This document shows, one piece after another, positions 17,297-26,563 of a DNA stretch of 64,000 nt; the stretch's first letter is position 1; every line of letters begins with the position of its first letter. The position numbers and the translations under genes are program-made. The notes under the pieces are model-generated. The model worked only from the letters and a program-made list of their open reading frames with translations, ran no database searches and was not told the origin of the DNA. The stretch comes from Candidatus Nanosynbacter sp. TM7-075 (GTDB lineage Bacteria > Patescibacteriota > Saccharimonadia > Saccharimonadales > Saccharimonadaceae), in assembly GCF_022828255.1 (NCBI RefSeq), contig NZ_JAJQJW010000002.1:372001-436000 (forward strand), read 5' to 3'.

Positions 17297-17307
17297 ACGC
17301 GTATAAT
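17279..17307 (+). promoter_or_regulatory. dnaJ promoter
   Basis: TTGCAC (17279-17284) and TATAAT (17302-17307) have a 17-base spacer. The -10 ends nine bases before the ATG, so the 5' leader is only about two or three bases long. Confidence 0.85.
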
Positions 17308-17316
17308 ATGTAAGGT

Positions 17317-18426
17317 ATGAGCAAGCGTGATTATTATGAAATATTGGGCGTTCCAAAGACCGCTTCTGAAGATGAGGTAAAAAAGGCTTTTCGTAAATTA
17401 GCAATTAAATATCATCCTGACAAACAGGGTGGCGACGAAGCTAAATTTAAGGAAATTAATGAGGCTTATGAAGTTCTGAAAGACAAACAGAAGCGACAGC
17501 GTTATGATCAATTTGGTCACGCTGGCGTTGGTGGCGCGTCTGGTGGCGGTTTTTCTGGTAATCCGTTTGAGGGGTTCGGTGGATTCGGCGGTCAAAACGT
17601 TCACTTTGATTTTGGTGACGGTGGACTAGGTGATATTTTTAGCCAATTCTTCGGTGGCGCAGCTGGCGGCTCTGGGAATGGTCGTTCGCGTGGGCGTGAT
17701 GTTGAAACTAGTGTAACATTAAGTTTTGAGGACGCGGTATTTGGTGTAGAAAAGAAAATTAGTTTAATGCTGGATGTTGAATGTGAGCATTGCCATGGCG
17801 ATGGCGCTGAGCCTGGATTTGGAATGAAGACGTGTCCAACTTGTAAGGGCGCGGGTCAGCAAACTCGAACGATGAATTCTCTGTTTGGGCAAATTCAGCA
17901 GGCGGTTGTTTGTGAAACTTGTCACGGTAAGGGAAAAGTTCCTGAAAAAGAATGTTCAGTTTGTCGAGGAAAAGGCACGACCCGACAGAATCAGGATATC
18001 ACTATTAAAATTCCGGCAGGGATTGATGATGGCGCGACAATTCGTCTGCGCGATCGTGGCGAAGCAGTTGCTGGTGGTAGTAGGGGTGATTTGTATGTCC
18101 ACATTCGTGTTAAGGCGCATAAAAAATTCACTCGTGAGGGTAATATTATTCTTAGCGAAGAACATATCTCTATGGTTGATGCGGCACTGGGAACGGAGAT
18201 TGACGTGGAGACTGTGGACGGCGTAATAACGATGAAAATCCCAGCAGGCACTCAGAGCGGCACCGACTTCAAGTTGTCAGGTCATGGCGTGCCGCACTTA
18301 CATAGTGAATCTCGTGGTCCGCATATTGTGGGTGTTATTGTTGATACGCCAACCAAATTGACCAAAAAGCAGAAGGAACTTTTGGAACAATTTAAGGGCG
18401 CGAAAAAACGAGGACTGTTTTCTTAG
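17317..18426 (+). CDS. dnaJ: Chaperone DnaJ (Hsp40)
   Basis: This is a type I DnaJ of 369 residues. It has a J domain with the catalytic HPD (YHPDKQ, about residue 33), a Gly/Phe-rich linker ([12 protein letters not shown]), four zinc-binding CxxCxGxG repeats ([32 protein letters not shown]; residues 148-220) and C-terminal substrate domains with the GDLYVHIRV motif. It activates DnaK ATPase. Its own CIRCE promoter allows independent heat control. Confidence 0.98.
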   Translation: MSKRDYYEILGVPKTASEDEVKKAFRKLAIKYHPDKQGGDEAKFKEINEAYEVLKDKQKRQRYDQFGHAGVGGASGGGFSGNPFEGFGGFGGQNVHFDFGDGGLGDIFSQFFGGAAGGSGNGRSRGRDVETSVTLSFEDAVFGVEKKISLMLDVECEHCHGDGAEPGFGMKTCPTCKGAGQQTRTMNSLFGQIQQAVVCETCHGKGKVPEKECSVCRGKGTTRQNQDITIKIPAGIDDGATIRLRDRGEAVAGGSRGDLYVHIRVKAHKKFTREGNIILSEEHISMVDAALGTEIDVETVDGVITMKIPAGTQSGTDFKLSGHGVPHLHSESRGPHIVGVIVDTPTKLTKKQKELLEQFKGAKKRGLFS

Positions 18427-18486
18427 TATATTTGTCGAGAAAAAATCCTGTGTTATACTGAAGCTAACATAAGAGGGATTGAAGGC

Positions 18487-21400
18487 ATGGGATTAATTTT
18501 TCTGATAATAGTTATTATTGTAGTAATTAAGCTAATAAAATTATTACAGAGAGGTAATAGTCAGCCGTCTAATTACTCCGAAGATTATCGGCAGGGATAT
18601 TGGGATGGCGTGCGTGATGCGCAAAATGGATGCGCAAAAATTGAGAATGACAACGGTCAAGTGAGGCTTATTACCGAGAATCAAAACGCCGCTTCACGGC
18701 TTGCGAATACACCGTTAAATATCAGTAATAATGAGAATCTCGATAATATAATTCCTACTAGTATTTCCACATCTGAAGAGAGAGTGGATGCAGTTGCTGT
18801 GCCTGTTGAGAATAATATTGAACGAACATCACATATTGATGACAAGGAAAAGGAGAGGGGCCGTAAGACTACAATTAATATAGCGCTATATACGGCATCG
18901 CTACTTCTGACTGCGGGAATATTGCTTCTGGCTCAGACAATTAATCTATCTATCCAACTTAGGTTTGGATTGGTGTGGCTGTTTATTTTTATTTATTATA
19001 TTATTGGTCAGATATTGTATGCTCGCTTGCCAATATTAAAATCTGCGTCGACAGCACTTATTGGAACCGCCTTGGCCGCTGTACCAATTGGCGGCTGGAC
19101 TATGAATTTACTTTTAGGTATTGACCCAGCATGGTGCTGGCTTATTACCTCTGTAATTGGTGCTGTTTTGTGTGTTGATGCTACGGTGAGATTGAATAGT
19201 CGACCCCTTGCTTATATATCGCTACTATCGATGTTTACGATGACGACTAGTTTGCCGGCTGTTGTGCATGCGCAGCTGGTCTGGTATTACGTTGTAATGC
19301 TGCTATTTGGATGTTTGATGACTGTGGCTGCATATTTTTCTAGTCGCTTTCCTCGTCAGTTCGTCGAACCATTAAACGTTGTAAGTCCGTTTATCGTGCC
19401 GATGACGATGTTTATCGCGCTTAGCTCGTCGGCATATATGGGTGCATTAGATATTAGTGTACTGTTATTTGCTAGCGTTGCATATTACTTTACGGTTGCT
19501 CTTGTTGAGAAGTCTAAAAAGATGCGTACTTATGAATTGACAACAGCTCGCTTATTGTTAATGGTGATGGCTACTAGTTTCGCAATGTATTTATCTGACG
19601 ATAATCAGTTGGTCGTAAGCGTGATTCTAGGGTTAGCGGCACTTGGAAATATAATCTGGTCTGCTATATCAATGTACATCCAGAAACAGTACGATAGACA
19701 TCATGAAATAGTATTGTGGGCTAGTTTTGTTGTGTCATTAAGTACTCTGTTCGGCGTGATCGGTTCTGGAGATTCGCTACGAATGATGGTTGCTTTTACC
19801 TTTATTGGTGTTATTTCAGCGATTAGTCTTGCAATCCTTTTTTTGTTACGTCGTGTCCGCTTCGGTGTTATGGTTGTGATATCTGGGATTCTATTGGTGC
19901 CGATTGGTATAACACTATTTAATATTGATATAGCTATAGCACCACGCGTACAGTATCTAATTTTTCTATTCATGACGCCACTGCCAGTTATTTGCCGATT
20001 GCTAATTTTGAAGCGTCCGAATATTAGTAAAAGTCAGGCTGCTTTAGTATATGGCGCTGCGTCAACTTGGCTATTAATGGCAATGTTTACTTCAGCGATG
20101 ATAGCCACTTATGCGACAGAGGAAGCCCTGATGTGTCTATCGGGCGCGATAGCTATCGGCGCTGGCATTATGAGTGTGGCTGTATGGCGCGAAAAAGTTT
20201 ATGAGTTTGTAGTTGGAGTCCATACTTCTTTAATGTTGTCAGTATTTTTGCTAGCTTTAGGTTTTGCAGTGTCTAGTGAAAATATCTCCATTCTAATGGC
20301 GTGGATAAATGTGTCGTCGCTATTAATAGTAGAATGGCTTTATCGTCGTCATGGCAACACAGCCGTCAAAAGTCGTGAGTTATTATTACATTCTATCGTT
20401 GGTGTGGCTGTGCTTATTGTATTGTCGTCAATTCATCCGATAGTTTGGTTGCCGCTAGCGGTGTCACTATATTACGCGTTTTACCGATGTCGTAGAGAGG
20501 TTTATTTGGGTGGGGCATATCTTACGACAATCATCTTTGTTTTATTATCTCTGCATTGGTTGAATATACCGTTTAATGACAATCTCGCAATTGCTGCATG
20601 GGTGAGTCTAGTTGGTTTTGGGTCTTTGTACTGGCTGTTGCGAATGAATAGGCAATCGTCAATTATTGGTGATATGACGCTGTGTGCTGCTATAGTTCCA
20701 GCGACAGTGCTTCCAATGATTAATCTACTGGCAACATATGATTTGTCGTTCAAGGTATTGGGATGGCTAGCAGCTGTAGCGGCTCTTTATATGGCGGTAC
20801 TTGCTAAACGAGATTGGCGAATAATGGCAATAGCTGCGCACCCGAGTTTAGTGTTGTTGCTTTACCTTATAGCGCAACGGCTTGCCATTCCACTCGAATT
20901 TATGTCAGTCGTTGCCCTGGTCATTTTTGCGGTGTTTTACGGTCTGGCTATTACTACGCGAATCAGAAAGATGTCGAGTCTTTGGTATTACTCTTCGTTC
21001 TATAGTGCCATTGGCTGGTCGGTAGCCTTATTGTCTATTGCTACATCAGTTAGCGCTACTGTGGCGTCAGTGATTCTGGCGGCGCTAGTGTGGATAATTA
21101 ATGGTATCGCCTTGATGTTCGAAGGTATTCCTAAAAAGAATATTTTATATTTTGATTCAGGCGTGATCCTGATTTTGTGCGGTGTTTTATTTACTATTAA
21201 AAACCTAGCCCTACCTGTTCACGCTATCACAATACCATATTTGTGGTCAGCGGCAATTCTTTCGGGAGCAGTAATGTCGTGGCGTTGGTTGGGGTATATT
21301 CATAAGTCTACGACAGCACACCTAGTGCTGGCTCTTTCTGTGCTTAGTTTGTCGACTCTCGTCTTGGCGTTCGCAGGAGACGGCGTTATGGAAATATTAT

Positions 21401-21621
21401 TCCTAATAGAGCATTCATTGATGGTCGTTGTGGGGCTGGTACTTAACAAACGACTGATTACGACCTGGGGTGCCGTATGCGTGACATTAGCTTTGATATA
21501 TCTATTGTCGGGATACACTTATGTATTAGCTATTTTGGCTGGTATATCTATCATTGTAGCGGTGATAATTGTGGTAGCGAGAGCTCAAAGAAGCAAAAGG
21601 CAAGATATTGCAAAAAGATAG
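18487..21621 (+). CDS. Giant polytopic membrane protein (1044 aa)
   Basis: The product has an N-terminal membrane helix (1-20), a polar region of about 110 residues with GYWDGVRDAQNG, then about 28 to 30 closely spaced hydrophobic helices to the C-terminus, with very short loops. This is like the DUF2157/DUF2339 and SCO7613-type membrane proteins; no catalytic motif stands out. SD GAGGG-like and TTATAC box precede ATG 18487. Loop arginines (RRVRFG, YRRHG, KRDWR) fit the positive-inside rule. The function is unknown. Confidence 0.7.
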   Translation: MGLIFLIIVIIVVIKLIKLLQRGNSQPSNYSEDYRQGYWDGVRDAQNGCAKIENDNGQVRLITENQNAASRLANTPLNISNNENLDNIIPTSISTSEERVDAVAVPVENNIERTSHIDDKEKERGRKTTINIALYTASLLLTAGILLLAQTINLSIQLRFGLVWLFIFIYYIIGQILYARLPILKSASTALIGTALAAVPIGGWTMNLLLGIDPAWCWLITSVIGAVLCVDATVRLNSRPLAYISLLSMFTMTTSLPAVVHAQLVWYYVVMLLFGCLMTVAAYFSSRFPRQFVEPLNVVSPFIVPMTMFIALSSSAYMGALDISVLLFASVAYYFTVALVEKSKKMRTYELTTARLLLMVMATSFAMYLSDDNQLVVSVILGLAALGNIIWSAISMYIQKQYDRHHEIVLWASFVVSLSTLFGVIGSGDSLRMMVAFTFIGVISAISLAILFLLRRVRFGVMVVISGILLVPIGITLFNIDIAIAPRVQYLIFLFMTPLPVICRLLILKRPNISKSQAALVYGAASTWLLMAMFTSAMIATYATEEALMCLSGAIAIGAGIMSVAVWREKVYEFVVGVHTSLMLSVFLLALGFAVSSENISILMAWINVSSLLIVEWLYRRHGNTAVKSRELLLHSIVGVAVLIVLSSIHPIVWLPLAVSLYYAFYRCRREVYLGGAYLTTIIFVLLSLHWLNIPFNDNLAIAAWVSLVGFGSLYWLLRMNRQSSIIGDMTLCAAIVPATVLPMINLLATYDLSFKVLGWLAAVAALYMAVLAKRDWRIMAIAAHPSLVLLLYLIAQRLAIPLEFMSVVALVIFAVFYGLAITTRIRKMSSLWYYSSFYSAIGWSVALLSIATSVSATVASVILAALVWIINGIALMFEGIPKKNILYFDSGVILILCGVLFTIKNLALPVHAITIPYLWSAAILSGAVMSWRWLGYIHKSTTAHLVLALSVLSLSTLVLAFAGDGVMEILFLIEHSLMVVVGLVLNKRLITTWGAVCVTLALIYLLSGYTYVLAILAGISIIVAVIIVVARAQRSKRQDIAKR

Positions 21622-21644
21622 TTTTTATGCCATAATATTGACGT

Positions 21645-22151
21645 ATGAAAGAAAAAACCATTATTGGGTCGACTGAGCTTGTGGATTTTGGCAAGCGAGC
21701 GCAAAAAGTCCCAGCTAAAATTGATACGGGCGCCGATTCCAGTGCGGTTTGGGCGAGCAATATTCGCATTGATAAAGATGGGGTATTGAAATTTTCTCTA
21801 TTTGGTAAGGGTTCGCCTTATTATAACGGTAAGATATTTAAGAGAACTGATTATTCTGTGGCTAGCGTACGCTCTGCAATGGGTCAAAATCAGATTCGTT
21901 ATCGAACGCATTTTTGGGTGAATCTTGGCGGGCGAAAAATTAAAATGTTAATGAATTTGTCTGATCGATCAAAAAATGAATTTCCTGTGTTAATCGGAAG
22001 ACGGTCGATTTCTGGAAAATTCCTAGTGGACGTATCAAGGAAAAATGTTCGCAGGAAAAAACCGTCCGTAACTGCTAGCCTTAATGAAGAAGTAAAATTG
22101 AATCCATACGAATTTTATAAAAAATATCATCAGAAAGGTGGGAAAAAATAA
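21645..22151 (+). CDS. RimB-like retropepsin-fold ATP-dependent zinc protease family protein
   Basis: The 168-residue protein has the aspartic-protease-like motif KIDTGADSSAVWAS near residue 26, with flanking strands and a GRRSISGKFLVD segment, as in the RimK-associated protease family (DUF785, RimB). RimB trims or releases poly-glutamate tails added by RimK in the systems studied. The gene ends one base into the start of the RimK-like ligase, so the pair forms an operon. The basic C-terminus (RKNVRRKK) is unusual and may bind RNA or ribosomes. Confidence 0.82.
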   Translation: MKEKTIIGSTELVDFGKRAQKVPAKIDTGADSSAVWASNIRIDKDGVLKFSLFGKGSPYYNGKIFKRTDYSVASVRSAMGQNQIRYRTHFWVNLGGRKIKMLMNLSDRSKNEFPVLIGRRSISGKFLVDVSRKNVRRKKPSVTASLNEEVKLNPYEFYKKYHQKGGKK

Positions 22152-23068
22152 TGCGAATTGCAATCTTATCCAACGGCAACATTAATTATTCGACGCTTCG
22201 CCTGAAGGAAGAAGCTGAAAAACGCGGTCATCAAGTTAAAGTTATTAAGTATAAAAACTGTTACGTTTCAATTGACGAAAAGCATCCGACGGTTATTTAC
22301 AAAGGTAAGGAGATTGGTGAATTTGATGTGGTGATTCCGCGAATCGCGAGCCACATGACAAAGTATGGAACAGCGGTTTTGCGTCAATTGGAGATGATGT
22401 ATCCGAAGGCGTTTTTCATGAATCGCTCGATTGCAATCACTAGGGCGCGAGACAAATTGCGCTCAACGCAGTTATTGGTAAAAGCGGGAGTGTCGATTCC
22501 GAAGACGGTCTTTTCTCGAAACGCGACTGACATTGATTCGCTCATTGAAGAGATTGGTGGTATGCCGGCAATTATTAAGTTGGCACGCGGTACGCATGGC
22601 AATGGCGTAGTTCTGGCGGAAACTAAAAAGGCTGCCAAGTCGGTTCTGCAGGCGTTCTATTTGACTAACTCGGACGGTACGAACGTGCTGCTTCAGGAGT
22701 TTATTAGAGAGTCGGCTGGTGTCGACATTCGTGCGTTTGTGGTTGGTAGTCAAGTGGTAGCTAGTATGAAGCGTCAGAGTTTGGACGATGATTTCCGTAG
22801 CAATTTACACAAGGGCGGCGAAGGAACCAGTATAAAATTGACAGATTCTGAACGTAAAATGTGTGTGAAAGCCGCTAAGGCAATGGGATTGACGGTTGCT
22901 GGAGTCGACTTCATGAGGTCAAGCCGTGGAGCTTTGGTGCTGGAAGTTAATGCTAGTCCAGGGTTTGGAATTGAGAAAATTACTCGCCGAAATGTGGCTG
23001 GAAAGATAATTGAATACATTGATCGAAACGCCAAGCGTGGCAATAAAAAAGATAAAATCGGCGCTTAA
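22151..23068 (+). CDS. RimK-family ATP-grasp glutamate ligase
   Basis: ATP-grasp ligases of this family add glutamates to the C-terminus of ribosomal protein S6 or related acceptors. The 305-residue product has the family order: N-terminal domain with MRIAILSNGNINYST, RIASHMTKYG, then ATP-grasp motifs IKLARGTHGNGV, VLLQEFIRESAG.DIRAFVVG and GVDFMRSSRGALVLEVNASPGFGIE (metal-binding E and N). It starts on the last base of rimB. The substrate in this organism is not shown. Confidence 0.87.
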   Translation: MRIAILSNGNINYSTLRLKEEAEKRGHQVKVIKYKNCYVSIDEKHPTVIYKGKEIGEFDVVIPRIASHMTKYGTAVLRQLEMMYPKAFFMNRSIAITRARDKLRSTQLLVKAGVSIPKTVFSRNATDIDSLIEEIGGMPAIIKLARGTHGNGVVLAETKKAAKSVLQAFYLTNSDGTNVLLQEFIRESAGVDIRAFVVGSQVVASMKRQSLDDDFRSNLHKGGEGTSIKLTDSERKMCVKAAKAMGLTVAGVDFMRSSRGALVLEVNASPGFGIEKITRRNVAGKIIEYIDRNAKRGNKKDKIGA

Positions 23069-23092
23069 GCATAAACTTGTTATAATAGGTTT

Positions 23093-23584
23093 ATGGACGA
23101 GCCTCGTCACTCGACAGTAACTCAGACTGTCATCAAATGGATATTTATCTGCGGTATGCTAATGGTTATTGGTGGGGCAATTTTTTATGCTTTTCGAACG
23201 GTTTCGCCAAAAACGGAAATGATTTACCTGAATAAGACGATGCTTCAGGCGGAAATTGCTAATGACGAAGAATCGCAGCGGAAAGGTCTGTCCGGAAGGC
23301 TGGGAATTGATGAGAATTATGCCATGCTGTTCGTCTTTGACCATAACGATCGTCACAAAATGTGGATGAAAGATATGAAGTTTTCGGTCGATATGATTTG
23401 GATCAATGATAAAAAGCGCGTCGTCTATGTAAAACATAACGTCAAGCCAGATGCTGAGCCGCATGAAAAATATGCGTCACCGGTTCCGGCAAAGTACGTG
23501 TTGGAGGTGAAGGCGGGTGTTGCTAAGCGGGCAAGCGCTGTAGTTGGGTCACCGGTAAAATTTGATTTGGAGGAGGATAAATGA
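23093..23584 (+). CDS. DUF192 exported protein
   Basis: The 163-residue protein has one membrane anchor (about 12-33) and then the DUF192 domain: AEIANDEESQRKGLSGR, AMLFVFDHNDRHKMWMKDM, SVDMIWIN, VPAKYVLEV. The function of DUF192 is unknown. TATAAT at 23081-23086 ends six bases before ATG, so the mRNA is probably leaderless. The stop overlaps the next start (ATGA). Confidence 0.85.
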   Translation: MDEPRHSTVTQTVIKWIFICGMLMVIGGAIFYAFRTVSPKTEMIYLNKTMLQAEIANDEESQRKGLSGRLGIDENYAMLFVFDHNDRHKMWMKDMKFSVDMIWINDKKRVVYVKHNVKPDAEPHEKYASPVPAKYVLEVKAGVAKRASAVVGSPVKFDLEEDK

Positions 23585-24060
23585 GTGTGATAATTTTATT
23601 TGGAGCAATTTTAGTAACGATTTTTGCGGTTGCATTTGTTTCATCTCGAAGATTCGGTCCATTGGCGTTGTCGTTGGCGACGGGATTTTTACTATCAGAA
23701 TGGTGGGGCAGCTGGCTGACGGGGGTGCTGGACGGCTTGAAATTGGAAACTGGTTTATTGCCAAATGGTGTAATTTCGGGATTAGTCTTAACGTTGGTTC
23801 CGTTAATTATGCTTCTTTTAAGTGGTCCGAGATACCAGAAAAAACATGAGAGAATTGTCTCGGCGGTGGGAATCGCGTTCTTGACAGCAGCGCTATTGGT
23901 GGTTCCTCTGGGAAAATATATATCATTAGACGGACAGGCGCTGGAGCTGTATAAGATTTTCGCGAATAATTGGCGATATGTGGCTACGTTTGGTCTGGTG
24001 TGCGGTTTAATTGACATTTTTTCACTACATACTGGCGGACATAAGCTCACTAAGCATTGA
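23581..24060 (+). CDS. Small multi-pass membrane protein
   Basis: The 159-residue protein has about five hydrophobic segments (near 2-20, 28-50, 62-82, 92-112, 130-150) and is coupled to the DUF192 gene by a 4-base overlap. The N-terminal VAFVSSRRFGPLALSLATGFLLS pattern is reminiscent of CvpA-like proteins but too weak for a call. Confidence 0.6.
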   Translation: MSVIILFGAILVTIFAVAFVSSRRFGPLALSLATGFLLSEWWGSWLTGVLDGLKLETGLLPNGVISGLVLTLVPLIMLLLSGPRYQKKHERIVSAVGIAFLTAALLVVPLGKYISLDGQALELYKIFANNWRYVATFGLVCGLIDIFSLHTGGHKLTKH

Positions 24061-24107
24061 CCTTTGTGTTGGTTTGTGCTAGGATGAAGAAAGCGGATAT
24101 TCCGAAT

Positions 24108-24184
24108 GGGTCCATAGCTCAGCTGGTTAGAGCACCTGCCTTTTAAGCAGGGTGTCCCGGGTTCAAGCCCCGGTGGACCCTCCA
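24108..24184 (+). tRNA. tRNA-Lys(TTT)
   Basis: The cloverleaf has acceptor GGGTCCA/TGGACCC, anticodon loop CTTTTAA (TTT) and encoded CCA. The discriminator base is T (24181), whereas bacterial tRNA-Lys normally has A73. Confidence 0.95.
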
Positions 24185-24195
24185 AATTTGAAATC

Positions 24196-24219
24196 GACTC
24201 CCTTGGCGGAGTCTTTTTT
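24196..24219 (+). terminator. Terminator after tRNA-Lys
   Basis: GACTCC-CTTGGC-GGAGTC followed by TTTTTT. Confidence 0.9.
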
Positions 24220-24248
24220 ATGGCTTCAGATCCAGATATACTTTAAGT

Positions 24249-25700
24249 ATGAATAGTTGGCTATTTAAGAAGTTGCATATTTCTTGGTTGGTGGCGGTGT
24301 GGTGCCTCGGTCTGACAATTGGCGTAATTTCCATCCATTACATACCGCGGTCGTTTGCGGCGAACTCATTATTTTTATTGGTCGGGCTGGCTATTTTTGT
24401 AATTGTGGCAATTTGGCGCTGGCGAGTTTTCGTGATTTTAGCAATTATTTCTGGAGTTTTGGTTGGTCTTTGGCGCGGTGAAATCGGCAGAAAAGGTGTG
24501 GAGATTTATGATTCGTTAATCGGAAAAGTCGCAATTGTCCAAGGTCAAGTTTTGGAGGATCCTGATCTCGATAAAAATAGCCAAACGGTTCTTAGGCTGG
24601 GCAATCTGCAGATGAATAATGAAAAATTGCCGGGACAAATTTGGGTGACGACGCCAGATAAAAACTCAATTAAGCGTAGTGATATCGTGAAGGTTAAGGG
24701 TAAAATGACGGCGGGATTTGGGGCTTTTTCAGCAAGCGTATATCGGGCAAAAATTATTAGCGCCGAAAGACCCGTTCCGGGTGATGTGGCGGTGGGAGTT
24801 CGCGATTGGTTTGCGGGACGGGTCCGTAAGCATGTTCCAGAGTCAGAGTCCGCGTTGGGATTGGGATTTTTATTGGGTTTAAGGCGTGCTATGCCGACTG
24901 AATTAAGTGACAATTTGAAAATTGCTGGATTGACACATATCGTGGTAGCGAGCGGCTATAATTTAACAATTTTAGTTCGTTTAGCGCGACGATTATTCGC
25001 CAAGCGATCAAAATATTTAGCGATGCTCAGCGCGGCTGTTATGATAATTGGTTTTATGGCGGTGACTGGATTAAGTCCTAGTATGTCGAGGGCTGGCTTG
25101 GTGGCGGGACTGAGTTTGGCAGCGTGGTATTATGGTCGGACAATTCATCCGCTGGTTCTACTTCCTGTGTCGGCGGCAATCACGCTATTGATAAATCCAC
25201 AATTTGGTTGGGGCGATTTGGGCTGGCAATTAAGCTTTGCTTCATTTGCGGGCGTGATCATGTTGGCGCCGCTTCTACATTCTTATTTTTTCGGCAATAA
25301 AGAGCCGGGTGCGTTTCGACAAATTTTAATTGAAACTTTGTCGGCACAAATTATGACATTGCCGCTACTTATGATGAGTTTCGGTGTTATTAGCAATGTG
25401 GCGTTAATCGCGAATATGCTGATTTTGCCGTTTGTGCCGCTAGCGATGCTACTGACGTTTATGTCGGGCGTGCTGGTTTTTGTGCCGATGATTGGCGTGT
25501 TGATTGCAATTCCGACGACGTGGTTACTTGGCTATATGATTCAAGTCACCAATTGGACGGCTGGATTTGAATGGGCTCAAATGGAAGTTGGTATCAATTT
25601 GTGGCAATGTGCGGTTTTATATGTGGCGCTAATTTTGGCAATGATTTGGATGAAAAAGCAAACTAAATTGGACCTCGCTAAGATAAATATTGTGGAGTAG
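24249..25700 (+). CDS. comEC: ComEC/Rec2-family DNA uptake channel, without nuclease domain
   Basis: ComEC forms the inner-membrane pore through which single-stranded DNA enters during natural transformation. The 483-residue product has N-terminal helices, the DUF4131-like OB region (GKVAIVQGQVLEDPD) and the competence core with LGFLLGLRRAMP, THIVVASGYNLTI and GWQLSFASFAGVIML. It ends after the membrane core, so the C-terminal metallo-beta-lactamase domain of longer ComECs is absent. TATACT (24237-24242) ends six bases before ATG. Type IV pilus genes in the window fit a DNA-uptake role. Confidence 0.88.
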   Translation: MNSWLFKKLHISWLVAVWCLGLTIGVISIHYIPRSFAANSLFLLVGLAIFVIVAIWRWRVFVILAIISGVLVGLWRGEIGRKGVEIYDSLIGKVAIVQGQVLEDPDLDKNSQTVLRLGNLQMNNEKLPGQIWVTTPDKNSIKRSDIVKVKGKMTAGFGAFSASVYRAKIISAERPVPGDVAVGVRDWFAGRVRKHVPESESALGLGFLLGLRRAMPTELSDNLKIAGLTHIVVASGYNLTILVRLARRLFAKRSKYLAMLSAAVMIIGFMAVTGLSPSMSRAGLVAGLSLAAWYYGRTIHPLVLLPVSAAITLLINPQFGWGDLGWQLSFASFAGVIMLAPLLHSYFFGNKEPGAFRQILIETLSAQIMTLPLLMMSFGVISNVALIANMLILPFVPLAMLLTFMSGVLVFVPMIGVLIAIPTTWLLGYMIQVTNWTAGFEWAQMEVGINLWQCAVLYVALILAMIWMKKQTKLDLAKINIVE

Positions 25701-25747
25701 TGTATAATAGTAACAGATTGAAATAGCAAATAACTTTAGGAGAAATT

Positions 25748-26464
25748 ATGTCAGGACACAGTAAATGGGCTACAACTCACCGACAAAAAGCGATTGTTGA
25801 CGCTAAGCGTGGCGCGATTTTTACGAAATTGGGTAATCAAATTGCTATTGCGGCACGTGGCGGCACAGATCCAGCGCTGAACTCAAGTTTGGCGATGGCA
25901 ATTGAAAAAGCTAAGGCTGCGAATATGCCTAGTGCAAACATCCAGCGAGCAATTGACAGAGTGGCGGATAAGAGTGCGGCGGCTTTGGAGGAAATTGCTT
26001 ACGAAGGTTATGGTCCTGGCGGCGTGGGTGTTATTATTGAAACGGCGACAGATAATCGCAATCGAACATTGCCAGAGGTAAAAACTGCGTTGGTTAAAAA
26101 CGGCGGACGAATTGCTGATGCTGGTAGTGTGATGTTCCAATTTACACGCAAAGGCGTCATCACTATTGAAGGCAGCGGGGAAGATTTGTTGCTAGCGGTT
26201 TTGGACGCTGGCGCCGAAGATGCTGTCGAGGAAGATGGCGAAATTATCGTGTATACGGAGTTGAAAGATTTGGCGAGTGTGCGGAATAAATTGGTTGAAC
26301 AGGGCTTGAAGGTTAAAGATGCGGAGTTGCGATATATTGCCAATACGCCGATAGAAATTGCCGACATGGAAACTGCGCAGAAATTGATGAAGATGATTGA
26401 TGCGTTGGACGATTTGGATGACGTTGTGAATGTTCATACAAATGCGGATATCACAGCGGAATAA
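25748..26464 (+). CDS. YebC/PmpR family regulator
   Basis: This is a 238-residue YebC/TACO1-type protein: MSGHSKWATTHRQKA, FTKLGNQIAIAARGG, NMPSANIQRAIDR, YEGYGPGGVGVI and DLDDVVNVHTNA. Members act as DNA-binding regulators or help ribosomes through polyproline stretches. The SD is TTAGGAG. A clear terminator follows. Confidence 0.93.
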   Translation: MSGHSKWATTHRQKAIVDAKRGAIFTKLGNQIAIAARGGTDPALNSSLAMAIEKAKAANMPSANIQRAIDRVADKSAAALEEIAYEGYGPGGVGVIIETATDNRNRTLPEVKTALVKNGGRIADAGSVMFQFTRKGVITIEGSGEDLLLAVLDAGAEDAVEEDGEIIVYTELKDLASVRNKLVEQGLKVKDAELRYIANTPIEIADMETAQKLMKMIDALDDLDDVVNVHTNADITAE

Positions 26465-26480
26465 AATCATCGCTTTAAGA

Positions 26481-26507
26481 AATCGCTCCTTTTCTGGGGC
26501 GATTTTT
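26481..26507 (+). terminator. Terminator after yebC
   Basis: AATCGCTCC pairs with GGGGCGATT (one G-U) across TTTTCT, followed by TTT. Confidence 0.85.
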
Positions 26508-26563
26508 AATTTGACAAAAAGTACGCTAAACTAAAGATGATTAACCATAAGCAAGGAGCGAGC

